From positions 2,271,328 through 2,335,327 of the forward strand of contig NC_039480.1 in NCBI RefSeq assembly GCF_003590095.1: a DNA stretch of 64,000 nucleotides, given 5' to 3'. Numbering within the stretch: position 1 is the stretch's first letter; each line of letters opens with the position of its first letter. A program made the translations under genes and the position numbers. This DNA comes from Trichoplusia ni (lineage: Eukaryota > Arthropoda > Insecta > Lepidoptera > Noctuidae). A model generated the notes under the pieces. The model saw only the letters and a program-made list of their open reading frames with translations, searched no databases and was not told where the DNA came from. Of this stretch, positions 44,319 to 55,848 are shown piece by piece.

Positions 44319-46644
44319 TTATCTAAATAAAGTTACAAATAATGTTATAATTGATAAAAGTGTGAAAGATACTACACTAGTGCCTCCATTCCCCGCTTGT
44401 TCACTATCTTCACTAGTTTCATATCCCTTAACTTTATCTCCATGGAGTTTGTAGTACAGATCCCAGAAAGCCATTCTCTCGTTGAACACCCGACTCTCAG
44501 CTCTAATAGGACTGCCTATGTTCATATATGGTCGCTGGTTCTTGTCGACCGGTTTCCACTCGGGGATCAAGTCTGTTGGCTGTGGTGTTGGGTTTCTGAA
44601 AGCACAATGACAAATTCAGTGAATTCTAATATTTAACATAAAATGAATATAAACATCTTTATCTTATTTAAACTGTATGAATTATTATGTTTGGATAAAT
44701 TCGAAAAAGTCACGTTTTTGGATAGGTATTATACTAATAGAAATTGTCATAAAATCACATAACACTAAACTTTTACTCACTAACCTACGCCCTACAATTC
44801 GTCGCTGTTATTGCTAGCAACGTACTTCTCTTGACTTGCTTGCAATTTGCTTACATTAAGAAAACTTATTTTTGTTACTTTTTTTTTATCTAGTTAGCAA
44901 ATTATAAACCCTACAATGTCTTAAAACGATCAGCGTGTGCTCACCCATATTTAGCGAAGTCAGTCCACGTTTTCGTCATCGCATCAACGACTCTCCGATC
45001 AGCATCAGTGATGGGACCCGCTAATAGCGGTGCGTCAAATACATATCCCAAGTCATCCCCGTGACTGGCGCCTGCCGCAGTCAGACCCATCGCTATTTTA
45101 CCAAAATTCCTGTTCCCTTCGTAGGTAAATATAAATTTATAAACACTGCTAGCTTCAGCATCCAGATACTTGTCCACAGACCTCTCAGCAGAGTGAACAA
45201 AAGAAGCATCAGATGAGTAATCTATTATAACGTCTTGTAAGCTTTCGCTTGGTTGTTCATCTCCGATGTAAAATTGTCTGACGATGTCTACGTCATGGGC
45301 TTCATCGAAATCGTGCAATAGTGCCCGATTGAAGGAGTATGTTCTATAAAATTGTAAATTGTCAGCATTTGGGTACATGAACATCATCTCTTTGTTAGTG
45401 TAGCCAATCATGATATCTATTCCTTTGACTTTTGGTTGCAAGTTCACAGGATAGTCAGTGAGGATACCGCTGTCTGAATCACGTTCAACACAAGGCATAG
45501 TAACCGGGTAGTTCTCTTCATCGGCTAAATAATGTAAACGGTCGGCCTCTTCTGCAACTTTGGTCGGATCTTGTGTGCTTAGGAATTCTATAGCTCCTTT
45601 GATATCATTTCCACTGAACCCAAGGTTTTTAGCTACAGTTATTGGAATCTCATCATTTTCTTCAGCAAGAATCCATGATATCAAAGCACTACCGCTCATG
45701 AGGATAGCTCTCTGAGCAAAGTTTTCAGCTGCATGTAAATGATAATCTATACTGATCGCACCAGCTGACTCTCCAAAAACAGTGACCTTGTCAGCATCTC
45801 CGCCAAAGGCTGCGATATTATCTTTCACCCATTTGATGGCCAGGACCTGATCTTTAAGTCCAGCGTTTTTAAATCCAGGTTCACTTGAACATAAGAAGCC
45901 ATGCAAACCCAATCGATAATTGATTGTGACGACGACAACGTCGCGTTCAAGTAAAAATCTCGGTGATAATTCTGCTTTATGTCCCACGAGAAATCCACCG
46001 CCGTGAATGTAAACCATTACTGCCTTTGGTTCGTTAGACGTGGGTGTGTTTGGTACGTAGACGTTGAGCTGCAAGCATTGGATGACTCCGCTAACGGGAC
46101 TGTTGTAAGCTTGGACACAGTGGACGCCATCGGTAACAGCATCGAATATGCCATCGAAGTCAGGATATGGTGTCGACGGCTGGAAAGTAAGAAATTTGGA
46201 ACATTAACTCGCTCTCAGTAGTAATAAAAGTATCCAATTACTTCTTGCTTGTACAGTCATCTTTTTTATTTAATGATGGCTTATAGATATGATATCGGCA
46301 AACAAACATTGTAAGTAGATAATGTGCCTGGACCAATATTATGATACTTTGTTTGGAAAGGTTTGAGTAAGAAATATACTCATTTACCGAACACGTATCA
46401 TCACGTATCACGTATTAAAAGACGCACATGTTAACACTTAAAAAATAAAAACTTATCTCACCCCAAACGGGTTGTCCTCATCTACCAGCGCGTACGGTAT
46501 TCCGTAATACCCGTCGTAGTCTCCATCCTCACCGCGCACTCCTCTTATCTGCCCCTTGGGAGTGCTCACCAGAGGACCCTCTCTGCTCACTGCTGACCCA
46601 GCAACACATTTGATGATCAGCAGAACTAACACCAGAGACTTCAT
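44319..46644 (-). CDS. Carboxylesterase CesC with predicted GPI-anchor tail
   Basis: Exons 46644-46462, 46179-44945 and 44595-44319 (phases 0 and 2) give 564 aa. The signal peptide is MKSLVLVLLIIKCVAGSA. HGGGF (120-124), GESAG (Ser199), Glu325 in GYTNKEMMF and His434 in GASHGDD form the canonical active site. After GDKVKGY the protein continues ETSEDSEQAGNGGTS and ends VVSFTLLSIITLFVTLFR. Small residues followed by a C-terminal hydrophobic stretch with nothing after it is the layout of a GPI-anchor signal, so this enzyme is predicted to be tethered outside the cell. CesD and CesF are near-identical over exon 2 but lack this tail. The substrate is not predictable. Confidence 0.92.
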
Positions 46645-49015
46645 TTTGGCTTGGACTTTTCAACGCAGGTTTTCCCGAAGCGCGATGGTGCCAAACTGGT
46701 TTAGTTTCAGCCGGTCTATCCTATATAAACTATTTGATTGCTATCAATGATGTTAATGATAGATATTATTGCCATGTATCATTAGTAGTAAGCATTTTTA
46801 CAACAAAATCATCGTTTTCAACACGTAATAGATAGAAATCACTCTGCAACAGCTGGCAGCTGTGGTGAAATGGGCAATTCGACAAATTGATTGTAATCAT
46901 TGAGATTATTTTGCTGTTAATACTTTAGCACCTGTTTAGGGTTTTGGAACGCACAAGTTTGACTGTAACTCGCTGTTGCCCGCGGCCCCGCCTGCTACAA
47001 ATCGTAAATGTTATTAAATGATGTAACGCTTTACTCACTTATCGGGGTAGCCCGACTAGTTTCGGCCCCAACCGGAGTCCTTAATCATGAGCAGACGCAG
47101 CGGTGACCCTGATAAAACCGTTACATCGTTTAATAATGAATCATTTTCACGATACTGTTTATAAATCCTTTTTAATAACTATCCGTGTACCAAGTTACGT
47201 ATAAATTCGTGGCGTGGTTTTTGCGTGAAAGAGGAACAAACATCCATACATGCAAACTTTCGCGTTAATAATATTAGTATTATTTTGATAAGGTACTAAG
47301 ATTTAATTATTATTTTTATTACTTGACTTTATATAACTACAATAATGCCTGGAAATTGTATTAATTATAATAATAGAGAAAAAATATATGGACATCCAAC
47401 AGACAAACAATATTTAAGTAGTTTTGTAGATACCAAATTAAATATTTTAGCAAGTTCTGTTGTAGCCAATGGATACATAAATTAATAATAAAAAATAAGA
47501 GCACTAACCCAATGATGGGAGGTCATTAAAAGCTTATAATTATTATTGTCCCAATGCATAAACTTTTAGTTTGCATCGTGCATAATTATATCTTCCGAAT
47601 CGCTGTGTTATTATTTAGAAATGTTATGAGTCGTACATACTACAGATGTCATGTCATCGCACATGTGTACTGTATGTATATATGTATACACGCATATATA
47701 AGTATGTATGTATGTGTGTCTGCGTGTATGTGGTGCACATGTGTGTAACTCATTTATATTTTTATTATATGTATTTAGTTATAAGTACATTTAAGTAAGA
47801 TAGTAACTATGTCTAGAGACTCATCGACCCCACAGTCAAACCATTGCAACGGTTTTGTGGGGCTTAGTTAATAAGTTACCTACCTTTTTGTTTAAAGATA
47901 AATAAATAATAAACTATGAGATGTAGATAAATTAAATCGTTAGTGATAGCGTAGATAAGGTATCGGTGCCAGGTGTGATCCTTGAGGGACCCCAGACGTT
48001 ACTTTAAAAGTCCATTTCAAACGTTCTTTCATGCCATGCATTGGCTCCCGATGTAGACCGGGCTTTGCAGTGACGGAACATCTCTGCTATAATATTATAA
48101 ATGCGAAAGTAACTCTGTCTGTCTGTCTGTCTGTTACGCTTTCACATGTAAACCACTGAACTGATTTTAATGAAATTTGGTACAGAGATAGAGTTGACCT
48201 TGAGAAAGAACATAGGAAAGTTTTTATCCCGGACTTTTGAAGTTTTCTCTTGGAAACGTGATATAACCGACATTGACGCGGGCAAAGCGGCGGGCGAAAA
48301 GCTAGTTTTCTATAACGCTAAATTCACTTACACGACAAAATATTTTGTCTGCTTTGTGAATCCTTGTCGTGACTTGCTAACTTATGAGCAAGTATAGATA
48401 TACATTATACACATCTGCCGTATGTCCGGTGTAACAAGTATTGTGTTATAGTATTCACTGCTCACTGATTTTCCAGGCCGTGTTCATCGCTCATTGAACT
48501 TTTTATCATTCTAACCTTTTTGAAAAACTTTTCATAATCTTTTTTAAATTTGTGTTTGCTTATAGCGTGTTTCGGAAGGCACTTTTAATTGTCGGTCCCG
48601 GCTGTTATTCCTACATCTCTGACAGTGGTTACGGGTAGTCAGAAGCTGGAAAGGTACTTAGCTGAATCCGGTTAGACTGGAAGCCGACCTCAACATAGTT
48701 GGGAAAAGGCTAGGCCGATGATGATAGCTTTACTCTTTTTTTATGATTCAATTAACAGCCGAATTCTTTACTAATCAGCGCCAGTCATATTCAATCAATG
48801 TATTTGTTTTTAAATTAGTATCTTATCGTAATTGTATCTTATACTTGAAAGGTTAATATTTAAAATATACTAACATCACAGTTCACACAGCCTGTCTAGT
48901 CTTCTATATGAAAACCTTGCCATAAATGATATTTAAAAAATGTTTTACAGTGTTTCTTAAATGATAAATTTTAATCACCCATTTAGCTAAGTTGTATAAT
49001 TTACTGTATTTACCT
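46645..49015. repeat. CesC upstream flank, duplicated upstream of CesD
   Basis: This 2.4-kb flank aligns throughout with 53245-55505 upstream of CesD and with 62608-63268 upstream of CesF. It contains a MITE (46995-47150), a TATG/TG-rich microsatellite (47665-47750), a LINE-like tail near 47815-47870 (TCGACCCCACAGTCAAACC), a (GTCT)n Helitron-like element (48085-48304) and a 5S-SINE tail (48563-48722). No gene is present. Confidence 0.8.
46720..46748 (-). promoter_or_regulatory. CesC core promoter elements
   Basis: CTATATAAAC (46721-46730) gives a TATA-like TATATAG on the minus strand 80 bp before the ATG. The adjacent TATTTGATTGCTATCA (46731-46746), which reads TGATAGCAATCAAATA on the coding strand with a GATA core, is conserved upstream of CesD, CesE and CesF. 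Confidence 0.55.
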
Positions 49016-49578
49016 ATAGGCTAAATACATAATTGGAGACCCTCAATTTTCTGCATCCAATTTAGAGACATCACCATTATACGGAACCCTAGTGTTTCGT
49101 GTTCTATTAGAACGGTTATGTTTTATTGACATACGTTGAAATAAGTCTTAACAACCCTGATAAAGCAAAAAAATCAGAAAACTGATTTTTATTAATACGA
49201 TTATTTTAACATAATTACTGTAGTGCCCCGGTAGGCTTTTGAGCGCAGACAAGTGCAATAGTAACAAATGTACACCTTGTACTAGAGTTAAAATTATGTA
49301 ACATTAAGTGTATCTCGCGGTTTAAGCCTGCCTGGATATCACATAATCCTTCTTGTGACTATTGAAGATATCAACTACCTCTGTTCAAAATTTTATGGAA
49401 TAAAAATGTGTGATCCAGCCGCTGGAGCGTTGAGAGGTAACATACACAGAAACATACAGGTATTGGGAATACTTCGGGTTACGGGAAGTGTCTATGAGGC
49501 GCTTTGTGAGATCTTTTAAAAATTTAAAATCGGTATCGGTACTAAGATGCGATCCTTGTGAGATCCCAGAGGCCGATT

Positions 49579-49845
49579 TTTCTTACTCCTTTTTATTTCT
49601 GATGTATTTCGTAGCGGGTTCCAAGGCAGTTAATTGTTCCCCCTGGGACACACAGAACTTTTTTTTTAATGTGACTAGCCCGCCACACATGCCCGTCATG
49701 GCAAGTCCTGTAAGCCAGGATCTACAATGAAACCAACGAAAACCACCGAAACACTTAAGTTCTGCGTGTCCCAGGGGGAACAATTAAATGCCTTGGAACC
49801 CGCTACGAAATTGATCAGGAATAGTAAAAAGGAGGAGTAAGAAAA
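49579..49845. repeat. Large inverted repeat in CesD downstream flank
   Basis: TTTCGTAGCGGGTTCCAAGG and GTTCCCCCTGGGACACACAG (49608-49655) recur in reverse complement at about 49760-49815. The outer sequence TTCTTACTCCTTTTTATTTC also pairs with GTAAAAAGGAGGAGTAAGAA near 49825-49843. The centre carries CCACACATGCCCGTCATGGC, complementary to part of the unit that continues at 50400-50470. Confidence 0.7.
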
Positions 49846-49985
49846 CATATTCCATTTCCCTCCATAGCAAGCGGGAGACAAAGGAAGAAATAGCTAGTTG
49901 TAGCAAAGAAAAGAGATTGACAACTGAGTTACTCTCAGTTATCAGGCACCACGGATATAAATTACAATTTAATGGGTCCTATAAT

Positions 49986-50474
49986 TTAGGAGCTGTTATT
50001 TTGATTCCAATAATAGGTATGGCAAAAACGTCTGAAAGCACGGAAATTTGCTCTGGTTGCAACGAGGTCCTCATAGTAACCAACACCGGATGTCGGCTGC
50101 AAACTATCTAATAAGATGTTACGTTCGTCTTGCCATAGACCACACTCCCACAGAATATGATGTGCAGTTTGCTCATATTCACTGTTTGCCGTTGAACACT
50201 GACATAATGGTGAAACGACAAGTTTAAATGAAAATAATTTGCTTTTAAAGTTACCATGACCTGTAAGGAACTGGGCTACACAGTGATCAATCTCTATCCA
50301 AGACCTCTCCAGCCGCTCATGAACGGACGGAAAAAACTGGTAGAGGTGACGGCCCTTAATAGAAAACACAGAGAACTTAAATGTTTCGGTGGTTTCCGTT
50401 GGTTTCATTGTAGATCCTGGCTTACCGGAGTTGCAATAACGGGCCTGTGTGGCGGGATGGACCCCAGACGCCAA
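49986..50474 (-). pseudogene. R1-type LINE C-terminal remnant
   Basis: A 162-codon frame on the minus strand reads QFLTGHGNFKSKLFSFKLVV, SPLCQC, EQTAHHILWECGLWQ and RANFRAFRRFCHTYYWNQN. This is the C-terminal zinc-knuckle-like region downstream of RNase H or RT in R1-clade retrotransposons. It has no RT domain attached and is absent from the equivalent CesF flank, so it is an insertion. Confidence 0.75.
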
Positions 50475-51119
50475 TTCAACAATTCATTGCTAACGTGACT
50501 ACTTACATCTATTAACTGAATAACTTCAGGAGAAGCGAACCGGTTCTTTTTAAAGGCGTGCAAAGGGACACAGGTCGAACATTTTAAGGCCTTGTTGAAA
50601 ACTTTAATCTAAAATGTGATATGGGTGTACCATATCACATTCATGACGTAAATTAAAACACTGGATTAGGGCATTAACAAAAATATATTTATGGCGGATG
50701 GTGTAACACTGCTAGCTGCTGTCCTAATATTTATCATTCAATCCTATACATTCATAATTTCAATATACTCGTAGAATCTGTTTAATTAAAACTAATGCTT
50801 GGTTAAACTGTAGGAGTTTTGTGATATTTGATATAAAACGATTTGTGTTAATTGCCTGTACATTTTACCTGTGTATTTGTCAACGAAGTAACAGTAGAAA
50901 GTCACACTACTTTCGATGGCAGGGTTTCATTAGTTAAGCCACCTTTTGCTACCAAATCTATATTAATCTGTAATCTAATCATAAGTACTTTTCTAAAAAA
51001 AAGGTTTTACTTCGGAAATAAACTATTTTATTTTTGTTTTTTTACATGCCTCATTAACATTTCGGTAGATAAAATTTTGCCTTAAAGGCCCTATCGCAAT
51101 AATGTTACAAATACTGTGA

Positions 51120-53244
51120 TTAGATTGCAAAAGAGCCATTCTTGTAACCCTTAACTTTATCTCCATGGAGTTTGTAGTACAGATCCCAGAAAGCCATTCT
51201 CTCGTTGAACACCCGACTCTCAGCTCTAATAGGACTGCCTATGTTCATATATGGTCGCTGGTTCTTGTCGACCGGTTTCCACTCGGGGATCAAGTCTGTT
51301 GGCTGTGGTGTTGGGTTTCTGAAAGCACAAAGACAAATTCAGTGAATTCTAATATTTAAATCCTTCTGATTTTTTTTTACCATAAAATGAATAACACTAA
51401 ACTTTTACTCACTAACCTACGCCCTACAATTCGTCGCTGTTATTGCTAGCAACGGACTTCTCTTGACTTGCTTGCAATTTGCTTACATTAAGAAAACTTA
51501 TTTTTGTTACTTTTTTTTTATCTAGTTAGCAAATTATAAACCCTACAATGTCTTAAAACGATCAGCGTGTGCTCACCCATATTTAGCGAAGTCAGTCCAC
51601 GTTTTCGTCATCGCATCAACGACTCTCCGATCAGCATCAGTGATGGGACCCGTTAATAGCGGTGCGTCAAATACATATCCCAAGTCATCCCCGTGACTGG
51701 CGCCTGCCGCAGTCAGACCCATCGCTATTTTACCAAAATTCCTGTTCCCTTCGTAGGTAAATATAAATTTATAAACACTGCTAGCTTCAGCATCCAGATA
51801 CTTGTCCACAGATCTCTCAGCAGAGTGAACAAAAGAAGCATCAGATGAGTAATCTATTATAACGTCTTGTAAGCTTTCGCTTGGTTGTTCATCTCCGATG
51901 TAAAATTGTCTGACGATGTCTACGTCATGGGCTTCATCGAAATCGTGCAATAGTGCCCGATTGAAGGAGTATGTTCTGTAAAATTGTAAATTGTCAGCAT
52001 TTGGGTACATGAACATCATCTCTTTGTTAGTGTAGCCAATCATGATATCTATTCCTTTGACTTTTGGTTGCAAGTTCACAGGATAGTCAGTGAGGATACC
52101 GCTGTCTGAATCACGTTCAACACAAGGCATAGTAACCGGGTAGTTCTCTTCATCGGCTAAATAATGTAAACGGTCGGCCTCTTCTGCAATTTTGGTCGGA
52201 TCTTGTGTGCTTAGGAATTCTATAGCTCCTTTGATATCGTTCCCACTGAACCCAAGGTTTTTAGCTACAGTTATTGGAATCTCATCATTTTCTTCAGCAA
52301 GAATCCATGATATCAAAGCACTACCGCTCATGAGGATAGCTCTCTGAGAAAAGTTTTCAGCTGCATGTAAATGATAATCTATACTGATCGCACCAGCTGA
52401 CTCTCCAAAAACAGTGACTTTGTCAGCATCTCCGCCAAAGGCTGCGATATTATCTTTCACCCAATTGATGGCCAGAACCTGATCTTTAAGTCCAGCGTTT
52501 TTAAATCCAGGTTCACTTGAACATAAGAAGCCATGCAAACCCAACCGGTAATTGATTGTGACGACGACAACGTCGCGTTCAAGTAAAAATCTCGGTGATA
52601 ATTCTGCTTTATGTCCCACGAGAAATCCACCGCCGTGAATGTAAACCATTACTGCCTTTGGTTCGTTAGACGTGGGTGTGTTTGGTACGTAGACGTTGAG
52701 CTGCAAGCATTGGATGACTCCGCTAACGGGACTGTTGTAAGCTTGGACACAGTGGACGCCATCGGTAACAGCATCGAATATGCCATCGAAGTCAGGATAT
52801 GGTGTCGACGGCTGGAAAGTAAGAAATTTGGAACATTAACTCGCTCTTTACAGTAGTAATAAAAGTATTCATTTACTTATGGCTTATAGATATGATATCG
52901 GCAAACAAACATTGTAAGTAGATAATGTGCCTGGACCAATATTATGACACTTTATTTGGAAAGGTTTGAGTAGGAAATAGAAACACTCATTTACCGAACA
53001 CGTAACATCACGTATTAGAAGACGCACATGTTAACACTTAAAAAATAAAAACTAATCTCACCCCAAACGGGTTGTCCTCATCCACCAGCGCGTACGGTAT
53101 TCCGTAATACCCGTCGTAGTCTCCTTCCTCTGCGCGCACTCCTCTTATCTGCCCCTTAGGAGTGCTCACCAGAGGACCCTCTCTGCTCACTGCTGACCCA
53201 GCAACACATTTGATGATCAGCAGAACTAACACCAGAGACTTCAT
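51120..53244 (-). CDS. Carboxylesterase CesD (soluble, tail lost)
   Basis: Exons 53244-53062, 52811-51577 and 51318-51120 give 538 aa. The signal peptide, HGGGF, GESAG (Ser199), Glu325 and His434 are as in CesC. Over the shared 377-residue stretch of exon 2 I see only about four differences from CesC (for example KWVKD to NWVKD, NFAQ to NFSQ, LLAG to LLTG). After GDKVKGY it reads KNGSFAI and stops, so there is no GPI-type tail. Beyond the stop, TTTGTAACATTATTGCGATA resembles the CesC tail codons TTTGTAACTTTATTTAGATA, a relic of the lost tail. Intron 2 is about 90 bp shorter than in CesC and CesF. A freely secreted enzyme is expected. Confidence 0.92.
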
Positions 53245-55505
53245 TTTGGCTTGGACTTTTCAACGCAGGTTTTCCCGAAGCGCGATGGTGTCAAACTGGT
53301 TTAGTTTCAGCCGGTCTATCCTATATAAACTATTTGATTGCTATCAATGATGTTAATGATAGATATTATTGCCATGTATCATTAGTAGTAAGCATTTTTA
53401 CAACAAAATCATCGTTTTCAACACGTAATAGATAGAAATCGCTCTGCAACAGCTGGCAGCTGTGGTGAAATGGGCAATTCGAAAAATTGATTGTAATCAT
53501 TGAGATTATTTTGCTGTTAATACTTTAGCACCTGTTTAGGGTTTTGGAACGCACAAGTTTGACTGTAACTCGCTGTTGCCCGCGGCCCCGCCTGCTACAA
53601 ATCGTAAATGTTATTAAATGATGTAACGCTTTACTCACTTATCGGGGTAGCCCGACTAGTTTCGGCCCGAACCGGAGTCCTTAATCATGAGCAGACGCGG
53701 CGGTGACCCTGATAAAACCGTTACATCATTTAATAATGAATCATTTTCACGATACTGTTTCTAAATCCTGGTTATCCGTTCCTATTCGTGTACCAAGTTA
53801 CGTATAAATTCGTGTCGTGGTTTTTGCGTGAAAGAGGAACAAACATCCATACATGCAAACTTTCGCGTTAATAATATTAGTATTATTTTGATAAGGTACT
53901 AAGATTTAATTATTATTTTTATTACTTGACTTTATATAACTACAATAATGCCTGGAAATTGTATTAATTATAATAACAGAGAAAAAATATATGGACATCC
54001 AACAGACAAACAATATTTAAGTAGTTTTGTCGGTACCAAATTAAATATTTTAGCAAGTTCTGTTGTAGCCAATAGATACATAAATTAATATTAAAAAATA
54101 AGAGCACTAACCCAAACATAATTATTATTGTCCCAATGCATAAACTTTTAGTTTGCATCGTGCATATTTATATCTTCCGAATCGCTGTGTTATTATTTAG
54201 AAATATTATGAGTCGTACATACTACAGATGTCATGTCATCGCACATGTGTACTGTATGTATATATGTATACACGCATATATAAGTATGTATGTGTGTGTC
54301 TGCGTGTATGTGGTGCACATGTGTGTAACTCATTTATTTTTTTATTATATGTATTTAGTTATAAGTACATTTAAGTAAGATAGTAACTATGTCTAGAGAC
54401 TCATCGACCCCACAGTCAAACCATTGCAACGGTTTTGTGGGTCTTACGAGTAGTTAATAAGTTACCTACCTTTTTGTTTAAAGATAAATAAATAATAAAC
54501 TATGAGATGTAGATAAATTAAATCGTGAGTGATAGCGTAGATAAGGTATCGGTGGCAGGTGTGATCCTTGAGGGACCCCAGACGTTACTTTAAAAGTCCA
54601 TTTCAAACGTTCTTTCATGCCATGCATTGGCTCCCGATGTAGACCGGGCTTTGCAGTGAAGGAACATCTCTACTAATATTATAAATGTGAAAGTAACTTT
54701 GTCTGTCTGTCTGTTACGCTTTCACGTATAAACCACTGAACTGATTTTAATGAAATTTGGTACAGAGATAGAGTTGACCTTGAGAAAGAACATAGGATAG
54801 TTTTTATCCCGGACTTTTGAAGTTTTCTCTTGGAAACGCGATATAACCGACATTGACGCGGGCAAAGCGGCGGGCGAAAAGCTAGTTTTCTATAACGCTA
54901 AATTCACTTACACGACTAAATATGTTGTCTGCCTTGTGAATCCTCGTCGTGTCTTGCTAACTTATGAGTAAGTATAGATATACATTTATATACATTACAC
55001 ACATCTGCTTTCTCTGTTTTTGAAAAACTTTTCATCATCTTTTTTAAATTTGTGTTTGCTTATAGCGTGTTTCGGGAGGCACTTTTAATTGTGGGGCCCG
55101 GATGTTATTTCTACATCTCTGACAGTGGTTAAGGGTAGTCAGAAGCTGGAAAGGTACTTAGCTGAATCCGGTTAGACTGGAAGCCGACCTCAACATACTT
55201 GGGAAAAGGCTAGGCCGATGATGTTAGCTTTACTGTTTTTTTATGATTCAATTAACAGCCGAATTCTTTACTAATCAGCGCCAGTCATATTCAATCAATA
55301 TATTTGTTATTAAATTAGTATCTTATCGTAATTGTATCTTATACTTGAAAGGTAAATATTTAAAATATACTAACATACAGAACCTGTCTAGTCTTCTATA
55401 AGAAAACCTTGCCATAAATTATATTTAAAAAATGATTTACAGAATTTCTTAAATGATAAATTTTAATCACCCATTTAGCTAAGTTGTATAATTTATTGTA
55501 TTTGC
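53245..55505. repeat. CesD upstream flank (duplicate of CesC flank)
   Basis: It is the same ordered set as 46645-49015: MITE (53605-53750), microsatellite, (GTCT)n Helitron-like element (54666-54881, shorter run than the CesC copy) and 5S-SINE tail (55065-55222). Similarity ends near 55504. A LINE-like tail (AATAAAGTTCTATTCTATT) then follows at 55590-55612. Confidence 0.8.
53320..53348 (-). promoter_or_regulatory. CesD core promoter elements
   Basis: The TATA-like CTATATAAAC is at 53321-53330, and the conserved TATTTGATTGCTATCA at 53331-53346, at the same distances from the ATG as in CesC. Confidence 0.55.
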
Positions 55506-55848
55506 ATGCCAACAAGGCAGAATATACATGGTTCTTTATTATGTTATTTTCGATACTATTTGTATTTATCATGTACCATTCTTAGCAAATAAAGTTCTAT
55601 TCTATTAGGACTTTCGGGTAAATTAAAACTCTGGATTTGAGATCAAAAAAAAGCATTTACTTAATAGCTTATCTTATCTTATCAGCGTGGAACATAGTAA
55701 AAACATGACGGAAAATATGTCTTTAAACAGGAGCTACCATAACACGAAATGCTCATGGAAAAACAGGTTTTGTATTAATTTCCTGCACAGACCAAAGTCA
55801 TTATAATAAAACATATAATTTCGAAGGTTTCACACTGTATTTAGGTCT

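Larger units (their letters stand above)
49017..51119. repeat. CesD downstream flank, duplicated downstream of CesF
   Basis: The left part (AATTGGAGACCCTCAATTTT at 49032) and the right part match 59248-60353 beyond CesF. This copy has gained an inverted segment and an R1-like LINE remnant in the middle that the CesF copy lacks. Confidence 0.75.

Noticed and set aside
47554..47748. Cys/Tyr/His-rich 64-codon frame repeated at 54136
   Set aside because: It reads through a TATG/TG microsatellite that was simply duplicated with the flank.
49986..50474. Novel 162-residue gene
   Set aside because: Motifs match the C-terminus of an R1-type retrotransposon and the twin flank lacks it.
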